From the NCBI GenBank assembly GCA_017450105.1, contig JAFSXC010000074.1, positions 1 through 32,178 on the forward strand: DNA of 32,178 nt, given 5' to 3'. The position numbers and the translations under genes were made by a program. Of this stretch, positions 11,008-22,100 are shown piece by piece; within the stretch, counting starts at the first letter, position 1; each line of letters starts with the position of its first letter. Below the pieces are notes generated by a model. It made no database searches, was not told the origin of the DNA, and saw only the letters and a program-made list of their open reading frames with translations. Source of the DNA: Lachnospiraceae bacterium (GTDB taxonomy: Bacteria > Bacillota > Clostridia > Lachnospirales > Lachnospiraceae).

Positions 11008-11841
11008 ATGGCTGAATTATTTGAAATAACGGAGAAGGATCTGGAAAATTTCCGCCCGCTTCTTACAGAGAGGACGGAACGGGAGTTTATGACAGACCCG
11101 GACATCCTTGCGGTGGGAGCGGCGGACAGAAGGGAGGCTTGCGGAGCCATGCTGATCCGTGTGTCGGAGGACTTTTTGTCCCTTTCCTATCTTGTGGTGG
11201 CGGATGCCTACCGAAGACGCGGGATCGCGACAGAGCTTCTTGCACTTGCCAAGGAGATGGCATACAAAAACGAAAAGGTTCTGATCGCAACCTTCTATTC
11301 CGAAGGTGAGGAAACGGCGATCTACCGGTTCTTCCAAAGCGATATGGAGCTGTCCCTGGAGCCCTCCGGGGGAGAAGTCTACCGGGCGTCTCTGCAGGAT
11401 CTGACAACGCTTGGTGACCGTCTCCCGAAGAGCGGGAAGGGAACTTCGATCACGCGCTTTGACAGCCTCCCGGAGGAGGAAAAGGAGAAGTTCTTTGCGG
11501 TGTGCGAGGAGGAAGGGGTCCGCTATTTTGACCCCTGGTGTACCGATTATCTTTCGCCCTTATGCCTTGCCGCGAAGACGGAGGATAAGGTCTCGGCGGT
11601 GCTGCTTACGAGGAAGGGAAACGCGGAGGATGAGGTATTTCTGGATTATGTCTACAGCAAGGATACTCTGGCGCTTGCGGAGCTCCTTCGCAAGGCAGCG
11701 GGCGTAGCGCTTTCGCTTCCCGAAAAGGTCCGTTATCTCAGGGTGGCCTCGGTAAATGAGGAGTCGCAGAAGCTGATCACCTCGCTCCTTCCTTCGGCGG
11801 TACGGGTCGGAGCGTATTACAGCGCGGAACTGGATATGTAG
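11008..11841 (+). CDS. Double-GNAT N-acetyltransferase-like protein
   Basis: A 277-residue cytoplasmic protein. The N-terminal half is a clear GNAT fold: strand SLSYLVVADAYRRRGIATEL with the acetyl-CoA loop R69-x-x-G72-x-A74, a following helix, then a beta-5-like strand (KVLIATFYSEG). The C-terminal half (about 145-277) repeats the general layout (VFLDYVYSKDTLALAELLRKA) without an intact loop, so only the first active site is likely to work. GNAT enzymes transfer acetyl from acetyl-CoA to amines; the substrate here is unknown. AAGGAGGGG lies just upstream of the ATG. The kinase-like giant begins 28 bases downstream and is an obvious candidate partner or substrate. Confidence 0.8.
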   Translation: MAELFEITEKDLENFRPLLTERTEREFMTDPDILAVGAADRREACGAMLIRVSEDFLSLSYLVVADAYRRRGIATELLALAKEMAYKNEKVLIATFYSEGEETAIYRFFQSDMELSLEPSGGEVYRASLQDLTTLGDRLPKSGKGTSITRFDSLPEEEKEKFFAVCEEEGVRYFDPWCTDYLSPLCLAAKTEDKVSAVLLTRKGNAEDEVFLDYVYSKDTLALAELLRKAAGVALSLPEKVRYLRVASVNEESQKLITSLLPSAVRVGAYYSAELDM

Positions 11842-11869
11842 AAAACGTTAAAAAGCGGAGGAAAAGAAT

Positions 11870-14800
11870 ATGAGTGAATTACACGGCCAGGGTTTTATTG
11901 AGGAAAAACGTCTGCATGCGGATGAATGGAAAGACATGACAAAAGCTGCGAGGAAGGAGTCCAAGAAATATGAAAAGGAGCTCAAGGACGTTCTGGAGCA
12001 AAGCATTGAGGGACAGCGTGCGTGGCTGACAAATCCGCTTATGAGGCTGAAGGTACAGCGATATTCCTATGCAAAGAGGTCGCCCCTGGTACAGGATACG
12101 GCGGCTTCCGTCAATCTGAGTACGTCCTCCTCGGAGGAAATAGATTCCAGGGGGCCAGTACAGAAGGACCAGGAGGAGCTTACAAAGAATCAGGAGAAGG
12201 AGCTGGAGCTGGAGAAGGAGGTCCAGTTAAGGGAGGCGCACCTGAAAGAAAATCGAAAGAAACGATACCATAGGGATGACAAGAGGCTTTCCTTAAAGGA
12301 ATTTGCGGCAGAAAGCAGGCTCCTGGAGAAAAAGCTGGAGGCCATCGATCTGGCGGAAAAGGTGGCGCTGGAGGATAAGTCTCTGACGGAGGAGGAGAAA
12401 ATTGAAATCAAGCTGAAGGCCATGACGGACAGGAAGAGCGCGCATCATGAATACGCCTACCTGATCCCGAGTGCATCCCTTTTCCACCGCTGGGCGCTGG
12501 AAAAAAAGGAAGAGACGGTGGTAAAGATCCGTGGTCTGAAAAAGGATCTGGAGATCCTTAAGATGCGCAGGGAGGGCCGGGAGAAGGAAGCGGACCGGGA
12601 ACAAAGCTCAAAGTCCAGGCATGCCAGATATGACTTTTTCCGGTCTCTGCGCCCGGTCGGACCGGATGTCTCTCTTTCCAAGGAGGACGTTACCTATTCG
12701 AATCCCCTGACCGGAAAGGTCATGGTCAATACGGGCAGAGCCATCTTCGGCGGGACGAAGCCCATGTATACCTTCCAGGAGGAGGGACCGGGAGGGGAAA
12801 CCTGGCTCTATAAGGAGGCGGTGAACTGCATCGGCGGTCAGACGAGAGCAAGGGCTTTTATTACCTCAGGTGCCTCAAAGCTTCAGCGGTACTTATGCGG
12901 AGAGGACCATTATGTACCGGTCTTTGTGGCATGGAACAAGGAGGGAAAGGCGATCGGCTCCTTCCAGAAGCAGGTGGATACGATGCAGCATCCGACGGTG
13001 GATCTGTTCCGCTGGCAGGAGAAGCCCTCCGGACACATCGACGATGCCGTGACAAAGCAGGTTCTGCGGGAGCATTGTCTGGACTGGGTATTGTGTAATT
13101 TTGATACGAAGGGAGAAAACTTTTTGCAGAAGAGTGACGGCTCCCTCGTTTCGATCGACAAGGAGGCAGCGTTCTCCAAGCTCGGGGATAAAAAGGCAGA
13201 GCATATGAGCCGCACCGAGATCCTTCATAAGAATGATACCATTTATAATGTCCTGTTCACCCAGTTTGTGGAGCGCCCGCCGGAAAGTGGTGATCCTCTG
13301 TTTTTGGATTTCGATTCGGTGGAGGAATACATTCTGAAAATGGAGGCCCTCGATAATGAGGATTATCTGGCTATATTTGAAGGCTACCTGACGCAAAAAT
13401 GCGGAAAGAAGAGCTCTCCCGCGACAGGGGAGAACAAAGCCCGGGATAAGATGGAGCAGCAGATTCTGGCCCGAAAGAACGGACTCAGAGAGGAGTACCG
13501 GCAGTTTTTCAGTCAGCTTCTGGAGGAGAGACTGAAGGTCATCGGGGATAATCAGCAGGCCTATGATGAATTCATGAAAAAATACACCGGGTGCTTTATC
13601 CTGGTGGACGGCAGGATAAAATACGAGTTCCCCGCGGAGCGTGAGAGGGACAGGGTCGTATATGGGCAGCCTCAGGGAGCGCCTGTGGCTGCACCGGCGC
13701 CTGTACCCGCTGTTTCCGCGGAAACACAGCGCTACCGGAAAATGATCCGGCAGAAAATCCGAAAGTTCGATCATCTGGAGACGGCGGATCCGACAAATCT
13801 CTATCTCCAGGAGGCCTCGAAGTGGACAACGGAGCATTTTACCTACATGAGCGAAGAGAAACGGGAGGAGCTGACGGAAAGCCCGGAGAGCCTGATGGAA
13901 CGAAGCGATGAAGTGTGGCTTCAAAGAGCTCATAAGATCTGTGACGCCTACGATGCCGGAGGGTCGGAAGGAGACGGGGTGAACCAGGTCTATCATTCCT
14001 ATTACTCGACCATGGTTACCGAGGCCGAGAGCGTGGAACGAAAGGACGTGGACGGGTCTGACCGGGTCTCACATGCCAAAAAGTACGCGAAGGCAGCAGA
14101 CGGGGATAAGGCGGAGGGGCTGATAACCAAAGACCTTGAAAATCTGATCGGAAATGTAAAAAAAGACCTTGCGATTCGTTTTGCCACGCAGCCCGTGGCT
14201 TCGGACGAAGACTTCGGCGTTCCGGGAGATCCGGCCCAGCAGGAGGTGCAGAGGATCCTTTCAGAGAAGGCAGAGCTGAAGTATCTGGGGACGAACTATC
14301 TCTCCATGATGGAGACCGGCTTTGCCGTGGCAAAGGATAAGGATTATGCGGACCCCCAGCAGGCGCAGAAGGCGAAGGAATGCCGCCTGTCGGCGCAGCT
14401 CATGGCGAGCTACACCCAGTACTTCAAAACCGGGTTTTCGGATCTGGGCGGATACGCGCAGGCGAGGCTGGAGGTGAAGTCGCTCTTAAAGGCAAAGGAA
14501 TATCTGGAAAGGGAAAAGCAGGCCTGGGAGGAGAAAAACGGAGAGGAAAATGCCTACCTGAAAAAGATGATCGAAAAAATCGACCATAAGCTGAACGATG
14601 CGCCGGAGGGCGGCAAGAGCATGATGGAACGCTACAGTGCTATCCGGCAGTCGGTCCTCGGAGACGCCTTTACGGATTTGCGTGAGGGGCCTGCGGTGCG
14701 CTGTTCCAGCATCGGAAATCTTATGAACGCGATGGTCCATGAGAGGATGCTTGCCAAAAAGGACGAGCTCCTCCGCCTGTCCGGAGAGCTCCAGACCTAT

Positions 14801-15241
14801 GACCGGATCCTACTGAAATCTCAGCAGGAGGAGACAGCCTATCAGGCGAAGATCGAAGAGCTGAAAACCCTGGTGCTGAAGGATGATACTTCAGACACAG
14901 GAGATTTAAACTATGGCTCGGAGGTGTTCTGCCTTCGTACGCGTATGACAAAAGGAGAAAGCATAGATCCGACCAGGCTTCCGATGGCAGGTGAGGATGA
15001 AGAACAGATGACAATCCTGGTAAAGAGACTTGCTACAAAGGACCGTATGAACATTCAGGACGGAATGGATCCGGCAGATATGCTCGCTTCGGCAATCACC
15101 TGTCTGAGAACGATCCTGAGCAGCCTCCCGGAGGGAACGGATAAGATCCCGAAGGATCAGATGGATCTTGCTCTCGACGCGGAGTACGTTATTCAGCTCG
15201 CCGAAAAGCTGCAGAGGAAGCCGGATGAAAAACCCGAGTGA
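11870..15241 (+). CDS. Large protein with PI3/4-kinase-like (atypical kinase) core
   Basis: A 1123-residue protein with no signal peptide or membrane span. Layout: N-terminal helical region; charged coiled-coil-like segment at about 85-265; kinase-like core at about 280-590; Pro/Ala-rich linker near 603-615; helical C-terminal region at about 620-1123. In the core, GGTKPMYTF and WLYKEA (Lys315) look like the nucleotide-binding lobe. DWVLCNFDTKGENFLQKSDG (405-424) continues to VSIDKEAAF. This gives D412-x4-N417 then I-D430, the spacing of the PI3/4-kinase and HipA-type catalytic loop (DxxxxN) and metal-binding Asp (ID). I infer an ATP-dependent phosphotransferase; protein, lipid or small-molecule targets are all possible, and so is a dead pseudokinase. 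GGAGG precedes the ATG. It sits between two double-GNAT genes in one operon. Confidence 0.75.
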   Translation: MSELHGQGFIEEKRLHADEWKDMTKAARKESKKYEKELKDVLEQSIEGQRAWLTNPLMRLKVQRYSYAKRSPLVQDTAASVNLSTSSSEEIDSRGPVQKDQEELTKNQEKELELEKEVQLREAHLKENRKKRYHRDDKRLSLKEFAAESRLLEKKLEAIDLAEKVALEDKSLTEEEKIEIKLKAMTDRKSAHHEYAYLIPSASLFHRWALEKKEETVVKIRGLKKDLEILKMRREGREKEADREQSSKSRHARYDFFRSLRPVGPDVSLSKEDVTYSNPLTGKVMVNTGRAIFGGTKPMYTFQEEGPGGETWLYKEAVNCIGGQTRARAFITSGASKLQRYLCGEDHYVPVFVAWNKEGKAIGSFQKQVDTMQHPTVDLFRWQEKPSGHIDDAVTKQVLREHCLDWVLCNFDTKGENFLQKSDGSLVSIDKEAAFSKLGDKKAEHMSRTEILHKNDTIYNVLFTQFVERPPESGDPLFLDFDSVEEYILKMEALDNEDYLAIFEGYLTQKCGKKSSPATGENKARDKMEQQILARKNGLREEYRQFFSQLLEERLKVIGDNQQAYDEFMKKYTGCFILVDGRIKYEFPAERERDRVVYGQPQGAPVAAPAPVPAVSAETQRYRKMIRQKIRKFDHLETADPTNLYLQEASKWTTEHFTYMSEEKREELTESPESLMERSDEVWLQRAHKICDAYDAGGSEGDGVNQVYHSYYSTMVTEAESVERKDVDGSDRVSHAKKYAKAADGDKAEGLITKDLENLIGNVKKDLAIRFATQPVASDEDFGVPGDPAQQEVQRILSEKAELKYLGTNYLSMMETGFAVAKDKDYADPQQAQKAKECRLSAQLMASYTQYFKTGFSDLGGYAQARLEVKSLLKAKEYLEREKQAWEEKNGEENAYLKKMIEKIDHKLNDAPEGGKSMMERYSAIRQSVLGDAFTDLREGPAVRCSSIGNLMNAMVHERMLAKKDELLRLSGELQTYDRILLKSQQEETAYQAKIEELKTLVLKDDTSDTGDLNYGSEVFCLRTRMTKGESIDPTRLPMAGEDEEQMTILVKRLATKDRMNIQDGMDPADMLASAITCLRTILSSLPEGTDKIPKDQMDLALDAEYVIQLAEKLQRKPDEKPE

Positions 15242-15302
15242 GCCCGCAGCAACAGTATCTGAGAGGGAATGAGAGGCCTTTGCGGCATGGGGGAAGAGCC
15301 AG

Positions 15303-16166
15303 ATGAAATTTACGATGATAACGGAAAAGAACGCCCGCTGTTTTGAGGCCGCCATAGGGGAGCTGTTTCGTGAACAGAGACGGGATCGGCTTTTCTTCGG
15401 CGTGATCGATGAAGCGGAGGAGGCGGCCGGGGCGGCTGCGTTTACGATCGGAAATTCCGTGCTCTGGATCGACAGGATCGGGGTGGAGGATAAAAAAAGA
15501 CGAAAGGGCTATGGCTCGTTCCTGCTTCGGGAAAGCATACAGTTTGCCCGCCAAAACGGCTTTGAATGGGTCTGCGCCTCGTTTTATGAGACAGAGGAAA
15601 ATGTATCCTCAAACGAACTGGTCTCCTTCCTCAGTGCCTGCGGCTTTCGCCTGGAACGAACGCCCATCGAGAGGAAGGTGTACCGGATCGAAGATCTCGT
15701 AAAAAAAGAAGAGCCTCTGTTTCCCACGGAGGCAAAAGACTATGTCTTTTACAGGGGATGGGACCTCCCGGAGGAGCAGAAGGAGGAACTGATCCGTCTT
15801 TCCGTAAACGAAAAGGGCGGATTCAGCTACCTCGATGAGGACCTTCTTTTTTCGGAGGAGAACCGGTACGGCGGTGTGGTTTTGAAGGACGGCGTCCCGC
15901 TTGCGTCGGCAGCGGTTCTTCCGTTCGGAAACGGCGTGCGTTTCGACCAGCTCTTCGGGAGTCTCGAGAACATCGGCGCCTTACGCTTCCTGCTTGGCCA
16001 TGTATTACAGGAGATAAAAAAGGAGCCATACAGGAAGGAGCTGTATCTTGATGTGGGAGGTGAAAAGCTGATCGCTCTTCAGACAGAGCTGTTTCAGAGG
16101 GCTGCGATTGCATGCAAAAGCACGATGCAGGGCTTTGCTGCAAGGAAAGGAACAGGTGAAGCATAA
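15303..16166 (+). CDS. Double-GNAT N-acetyltransferase-like protein
   Basis: A 287-residue protein with an intact N-terminal GNAT motif A: VLWIDRIGVEDKKRRKGYGS holds the acetyl-CoA loop R66-x-x-G69-x-G71. The strand EWVCASFYETEENVSSNELV and the segment LSACGFRLER are typical of GNAT motif B. The C-terminal half (about 140-287) is a diverged second GNAT-like unit (VRFDQLFGSLENIGALRFLL) without the loop. The stop codon overlaps the next start by one base (TAATG), so it is translationally coupled to the 2216-residue giant. That pairing mirrors the GNAT upstream of the kinase-like protein. A gap of 61 bases separates it from the kinase-like gene, with GGGGGAAGAG as ribosome binding site. The substrate is unknown; the partner giant is the best guess. 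Confidence 0.82.
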   Translation: MKFTMITEKNARCFEAAIGELFREQRRDRLFFGVIDEAEEAAGAAAFTIGNSVLWIDRIGVEDKKRRKGYGSFLLRESIQFARQNGFEWVCASFYETEENVSSNELVSFLSACGFRLERTPIERKVYRIEDLVKKEEPLFPTEAKDYVFYRGWDLPEEQKEELIRLSVNEKGGFSYLDEDLLFSEENRYGGVVLKDGVPLASAAVLPFGNGVRFDQLFGSLENIGALRFLLGHVLQEIKKEPYRKELYLDVGGEKLIALQTELFQRAAIACKSTMQGFAARKGTGEA

Positions 16167-19100
16167 TGTCCGAACTGGAATCCCCGGTCAGTGTTCAGGC
16201 GGATTTACAGGCCGCAGAACACCTTAGTCTTGAAAGGGAAGAGGAAACAGATACTCTGCATTCCCCCCTGAGCCTGGATAAGCAAAAAACGATCGACTCT
16301 TCCTTAGCGCCAAAAGCCACGGAGGAGGAAGAAAAACCGGTCCGGCAGGATTTCCTGGAAACCCTGCTTTCCCAGCCGAAGGAGGAATACCGCTCGGCGC
16401 TTGAAGTGACGAAAGGGCTTCTGGAAAAGAAGGCTTCTTCCGAAGAAATGAAGAACTATCGCAGCCTTGTGGAAGGGTATTGCAAAACGACCACCGAAAG
16501 GCTGAACGGGCTCGAGAAGCTGTTCGCAGAGAGCAGGGAAGGACTGCTTTCCCGGATCGATGAGGAACGAAGGGCGGGAGAGATCAAAGAGGTGAACCGC
16601 CTGAAAAGGGAGATGTCAGATGCGTCTTATACGCTAAGGGATCTTTACCGCCGTCATACGTTGAACCTGCATCTTCTGCACATGCCCCTCCGCGCGAGCG
16701 CCGGACAGGTGCGGGAGGAGCTGCTGGCCCATTTCGATGCGCTCCTGTTTTCGGATGTGGCCGATGTGCAGCTAAAAAGCGAGTCCGTCGGCTTTGCGCT
16801 GGAGGATGAGCTTGCGCGGGCGGCTACGGTAGAGGCGGTGCTGACGGGAAGCGGGATCGAAGAGGATCAGGAGCTCTCGGACAATCTTCCGACGCTGCTT
16901 CGCGACGGGATCCCGGCTCTGATGCATGAGGAAATGAAAAGCGAAAAGCTGGATAACACCATCGAAGGCCAGGATATTGTTACTCTCCCGGCTTTTTTGA
17001 AATCCGAAGGAAAGGAATCTCCCGGAACAGAGGATGCCATTTACCGCTACAAGGCGGCGCACATGGGTTTCCGCTGCTTTCGCGCGGGTAAGCGTCTGAT
17101 CGACGAAAACGAAAGGGAGTATAAGGAATCCTACGAAGCGGCGGATCAGGCTTTTCACACGCTGGAGGCGCTGAGACAGGATGGGGAAGCAAATGCAGAC
17201 GACCTGCGCGAGGCCTCAGTGGATTTTGAGAAGAAAAGGGATACCTATTTTCTGAACCGGAGGATCCGGAACCGGTATTCCGCTGCACGAAGGGGCTGGG
17301 TCGCAAAGGGAGACGAGCTGGGAACCCTTTTGAACCGTACCCTTACGAGAGCCTTCGCAAAAGCGGAGGAGGAGTTTAACGGGGAACAGGATACCGAAAA
17401 GAAGGGGCAGTTCCGGGAGGATTGTTTTCAAAAGCTTTCGGAGATCGCCTGGAAGGTGGATAACGTAGGCAGACTGTTTACCTGCGTCGTCTTTGACAGT
17501 GGACTGAAAAAGCAGCAGGAGCCGGCCTTTGACCGTCTCTTCGGACAGGCGATGACCCGCCTTCAAAAGACGGCGGAGACGCTGGAGCCGAAGGGAACAG
17601 AGGATTTTGCGGCGCTTCTTTCTTTGGCGGAACGCCTTGTTAAGGCAGCCGGGGAGACCATGCAGCTTTTAAAGAGAGAAAAAGACAAGAAAACCGCGGA
17701 GAGAGAAGAAGAACCGGAGGCTGAGGTCCCGGAGGAGCTTGACGAAGAGGAAGAAGAGGGCGAAGAAGAGGAAGAGGAGCCGCTTTCCGAGGAAAAGGAA
17801 TATGACTTTGACGGGACGCTGGATGCGGCCCTCAATGAGGTGTTTGATGTCTCCAAGGCAGAGGCGCAGACGAAGGCTGCCCTGGAAAAGGAGAAGGCGG
17901 CCGAACGAACGGCGCAGGCCAGGGAAAAGGCCAGACGGGAGCTCGCTGCGGCCGAAAAGGAGCTGAAGGAACGGAAGGAGAAGCTGGAAAGAGACCAGGC
18001 AGCCTATGAGACCAGGGTCGTTTTTTCATCGGCTTCGAATCAGAAGCTGCTGAAGCTGTCACTTACCAACCGCTTCGCCAAGGGGCAGGAGGTTCTGGTA
18101 CCCAAGGAGCCTCTGGGAAAGATCTCCGATTTTACCGATGCGGCCGGGAACAAAGTAGAGGGCGTCGGGAAAATGCGTGTGTTCAGCGAAAAGTTTTTCC
18201 GGCTCAAAGCGCCGAAGCTGGAGGAACGCATCGGTAAGCATGTGGACCGGTTTTTGGGGAGCAATGGGGAGATCACCGATGAAATGCTTTCGAATACCGC
18301 GTTCCGGGTCGTAGAGTCCGTCGGACTGGACCCGTATGCCCATGACCCCAAGATCAATCTGTTCGGCCTTCTGGCCGAGGCGAAGGATGAGAGGCAGATA
18401 AGCCATGCTGTGGAAGAGGTAAAAAAGGCGAAGCTCTTTGGCGTCACCCCCTCGGAGGAGCTGGAGATCGACGATCCGTTTTACCGGAGCTTTCCGAATG
18501 CGCAGAAGACGGTTCTGCTCTATCGGATCGCCAACCATCTCTGCAGCCTGTCCGCCGGCAGCTTTACGGATGATTACACGATCCGTATGCTTGCCGCCAG
18601 AAACAACCTGAAAAAGCTGCGGGACCAGATCCTTGCTTCCCCGGAATACGAAAGGTGCAAAACCGAGGCGGATAAGCTTAAGGGAGACCGGGACGGGTAT
18701 CAGAATGACCTTACCAAAGTGCAGAAGAGGATGGCGGATATACGCTCCACCCTGGGCCAGCTTCCGCCTTTGGAGGAATACACAGAGGCCCTGAAGAAGA
18801 GGAACAGCGCAGCCGAAAAGCGTCTCGGGGCCGCGAAACGGTCTGCTGGGATCGTTGCCGATTTCCATGAGTATCATATGCAGCAGTTGGCTGCGGAAAA
18901 GCAGAAAAGCGAGGAGGAGCGGAAGAAAAAGCTGGAGGGCTGCATCGCGGATATCCGGCTCTCAAGAGAAAACGATCGTACCGAACGAAGGGAAAGGCTT
19001 GAAAGGATGCGTGCCGAACAGAAAGGCAAACTGCCGAAATCCACGCTGCACGTATATCTGCATACGTTAAAGCGGGAGATCTTTGAGCATGAAGCCTTTG

Positions 19101-22100
19101 CAAAGGGAAATCCGATGTACTCGGCCTTCCGGAAGAAGGGGGATCCCGAGGTGAAGGAGCTTTTGAAGCAGAACAGAAAGCTCTTAAGCGTGCTTATCCA
19201 AAAGCAGATCACCCATGACCAGCCCGGAGGGGTGCAGAAGCTGCAGGAGATCACACGCCTGTCCAGACAGGAGCTTTCGGACTACGCTGCGATCATCCGG
19301 AGCCGGTTGTTAAATCTGCAGGCCGTCTATACGAAGGAACACCTCGAGTGGTTTGCAAATACACGCTTTACCGAGCGGCTTCTTGGCAGAATGGTTTCGG
19401 GAAAGGAAAAGGATGTGAACCAGCTTCTGCAGGACGCGAATTCTCTGTACATGGATTCGCTGGAGCGGGACCGGGTCATGCGTATCAGAGATTCCGTTAT
19501 GCTGGAGGGACAATGCTGGGACAATATGCATTTTTTCGTGAACCTTTATGACCAGCAGAAATCCACCCTCCACGACAGCATACGTTCTTCGGCACGTATG
19601 AACCGGATGATGGATGCAGACGACTTTGTGGAGTCGGTATGCCGGGCCTGCTCGGTCGAGAAGCCCCTGTCCTATTATGAGTACATGGCGGATTATTTTT
19701 CAAAGAATCCCGAAAAGGAAAAGACGTTGGAGCTTTCGAAAAAGAAGGACCTTTACGGGGACTATCTGAAAACCTGGGCGAAGCAGGCCGGGGAGACCAT
19801 GGCCAAAAGAAAGGAGAAGGAAACCGGAAAAGACCCTGCAGAGGAAGGTGAGAAAGCCTTCCGGGAGGCCGGAGAGCGCTTAAAGCAGATAGACTCGCGT
19901 ATTGAGGAGCTGAAAAAGGAGCTGGAGGAGAGCAGGAAAGCGCATAAGGAAACCGAGGAGAATGACCCAAAGAAGGAGCTTGGCGAAGCGTCTCTCCATC
20001 TGAGAGAAGCGGAGCTGGAATATGAGCAGATCCTGGCCCTGCGGGAAAGGGCTGCTCAAAGAAAGGCCGCTCTGGAAGCTGCTTGGGAAGGAGAGACGGA
20101 AAAGGAGGCTCTGCAGCATAAACGGACGCTTCAGAAGGAAACCGCCGAGCTGGAGAGGCTGCAGGCGCGCTCTGAGGAGCTTTTGGCCAAAAAGGAAGAG
20201 CGTGTCCGTGATCTCGAGGAGCTGGAAAAGGCCTGGGAGGAGAACAGGAAGAAGGGCCTGCGCCTTACGGAGCGGATCGGGGAGCTGGAAAAGGAGCTTC
20301 TTGAGCAGGAAGCGAAGAGAGACGAAGCAGAGGATGCGTTTATCGTAAAGCAGCAGGCGGCAAGGAAGCTGGCGAAGGCGAAGACAGAGAAAGAGAAAAA
20401 GCCCGAGGATGTGGTAGAGTTTTTGACGCGTAAGGAAAAGCAGCATGCAGGATCCCTGTCTACCTCCCGCTCCAATATGCTGGAATACGGGGTGTATGCG
20501 TACGGATCGCGTTTGATGCAGGGAGAGCTGGGATCAAATATCCATTCGGAAGAGCGTAAGAAGTATAATGAGACGCTGGAGAGGAATGCCCTCTTCTTCT
20601 TCCGCTGCTCCAAGCTTACCCGGGATGCCATTGCTGCACTTCCCGAGGCTTTTCTGAAGACTACGGATCAAAAGCTGCTTCTTCAAAACCTGGAGAGCAA
20701 TATCATGCGCTTTGATTCGCTGGAAAGCTACGAGACAGCTCTGAAGGCAGAGCTGACCCGGCTTCAGGGGGAGGATCGATCGGAAATTCTCCGGCTTTCC
20801 GAACGGAAGGACAAACGGCTCATGCTGTTTCGGAGGCCGGAAAACCTGCCCTTCCTTCCGCTGGTTCCCCTGCTTCTGAAGGATGAAAAATGTGTGGATC
20901 ACATCCTTTCGGACACCGACGAGAACTACCGGGAATTCCTGGCCGAGCTCAAAAAAAGGAGCACTCCCTATATGAATCTTCTCGGAATGACCGGGGTGTA
21001 CAACGGTCTGATCGACCAGTATCTTCTGGATTACGGAAAGGAAATCCTTGAGGTGATCAACGGGGAAAGGGAGGTGCCGGAGAGGAGAGAACTCCTGAAC
21101 CGGTTCGCTGCTACCTACAAGGACGTGATCGAGCAGGATGTGACGGATACGACAATAAAGGATATTCTGAAGAAGGGCCTTGAGGAGGTGGAAAAGGACG
21201 TCGCAAAGAAGGAGGTCTCGAAGGAACCGGGAATCCCGTCTCTGGACAAGATGACGCTGTATACGATGGTCATGCTGACAGGAGGGACTGAGGCCCTGCG
21301 GGATCAGACGCGGCTTGCGAATTATCAGGAGAGGGCGAAGGAAAATGCCGAAACTCTTCGCGCTGCACTTGGACGTTATCTTGAAACGGAGCCCCTCGAG
21401 GGAAAGGAAAAGGAATCCTTCCTGGCCGGGGTGGAGATGATGGAGCGAACCTGTCTGATGCAGGATCCGGAGGAGTATTCCCGTACGGTCCTGCCGCGTC
21501 TTCGGAAATACCGCAGCTACCAGAGAGAGGACTTCCGGTATGCGAAGGGACTGAAGGAGATCCATCAGGAGATTGACCGCTGTATGAACGATGTCCGTGT
21601 AAAGAAGGAGGAGGGACGCAAAAAACTCATGCGGCTCCGCAGCCACAACTTCCTGATGACAAAGAAGCTGGAGGGTCCGGAGCTGTCCGAGGAGGAGGCT
21701 GCCGAGGCAGAAAGAAAGAGAAAGGAGCTGAAGCTGAAAAGGGAGCAGAACCGGGAACTTCTGCTTGCCTCAAGAGAGGAGGATCTGGCGAAGAAGGCGA
21801 AAAAGATCCGGGAGGTCAACGCAAAGTATGATGCCCTCTTTAAAACACAGAAAAGCGAACCCTACGTTCGTATGACGGAGTATACCGAGGAATCCAGGCT
21901 TCTGATGAAGCGGATCGTCGACCTTCATTCGATGCTTCCCTCTCATGGCGGACTCAACACCTTCTACCAGGAGATCATCGCCCGTGCCTCGATCCATGCG
22001 GCAGAGAATCCGGAGACCGCGAAGGAGCTGATGACGGAGGACTATTATGTTCTTGTGAATATGCTGAATACCGACGCGGCGGTTACGGAGTTTGCAGCCG

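Noticed and set aside
20534..21646. A 370-codon minus-strand frame, and similar ones, inside the giant gene
   Set aside because: The plus-strand frame is continuous over 6.6 kb with start, coupling and terminator. The antisense frames have no ribosome binding sites or recognisable domains.
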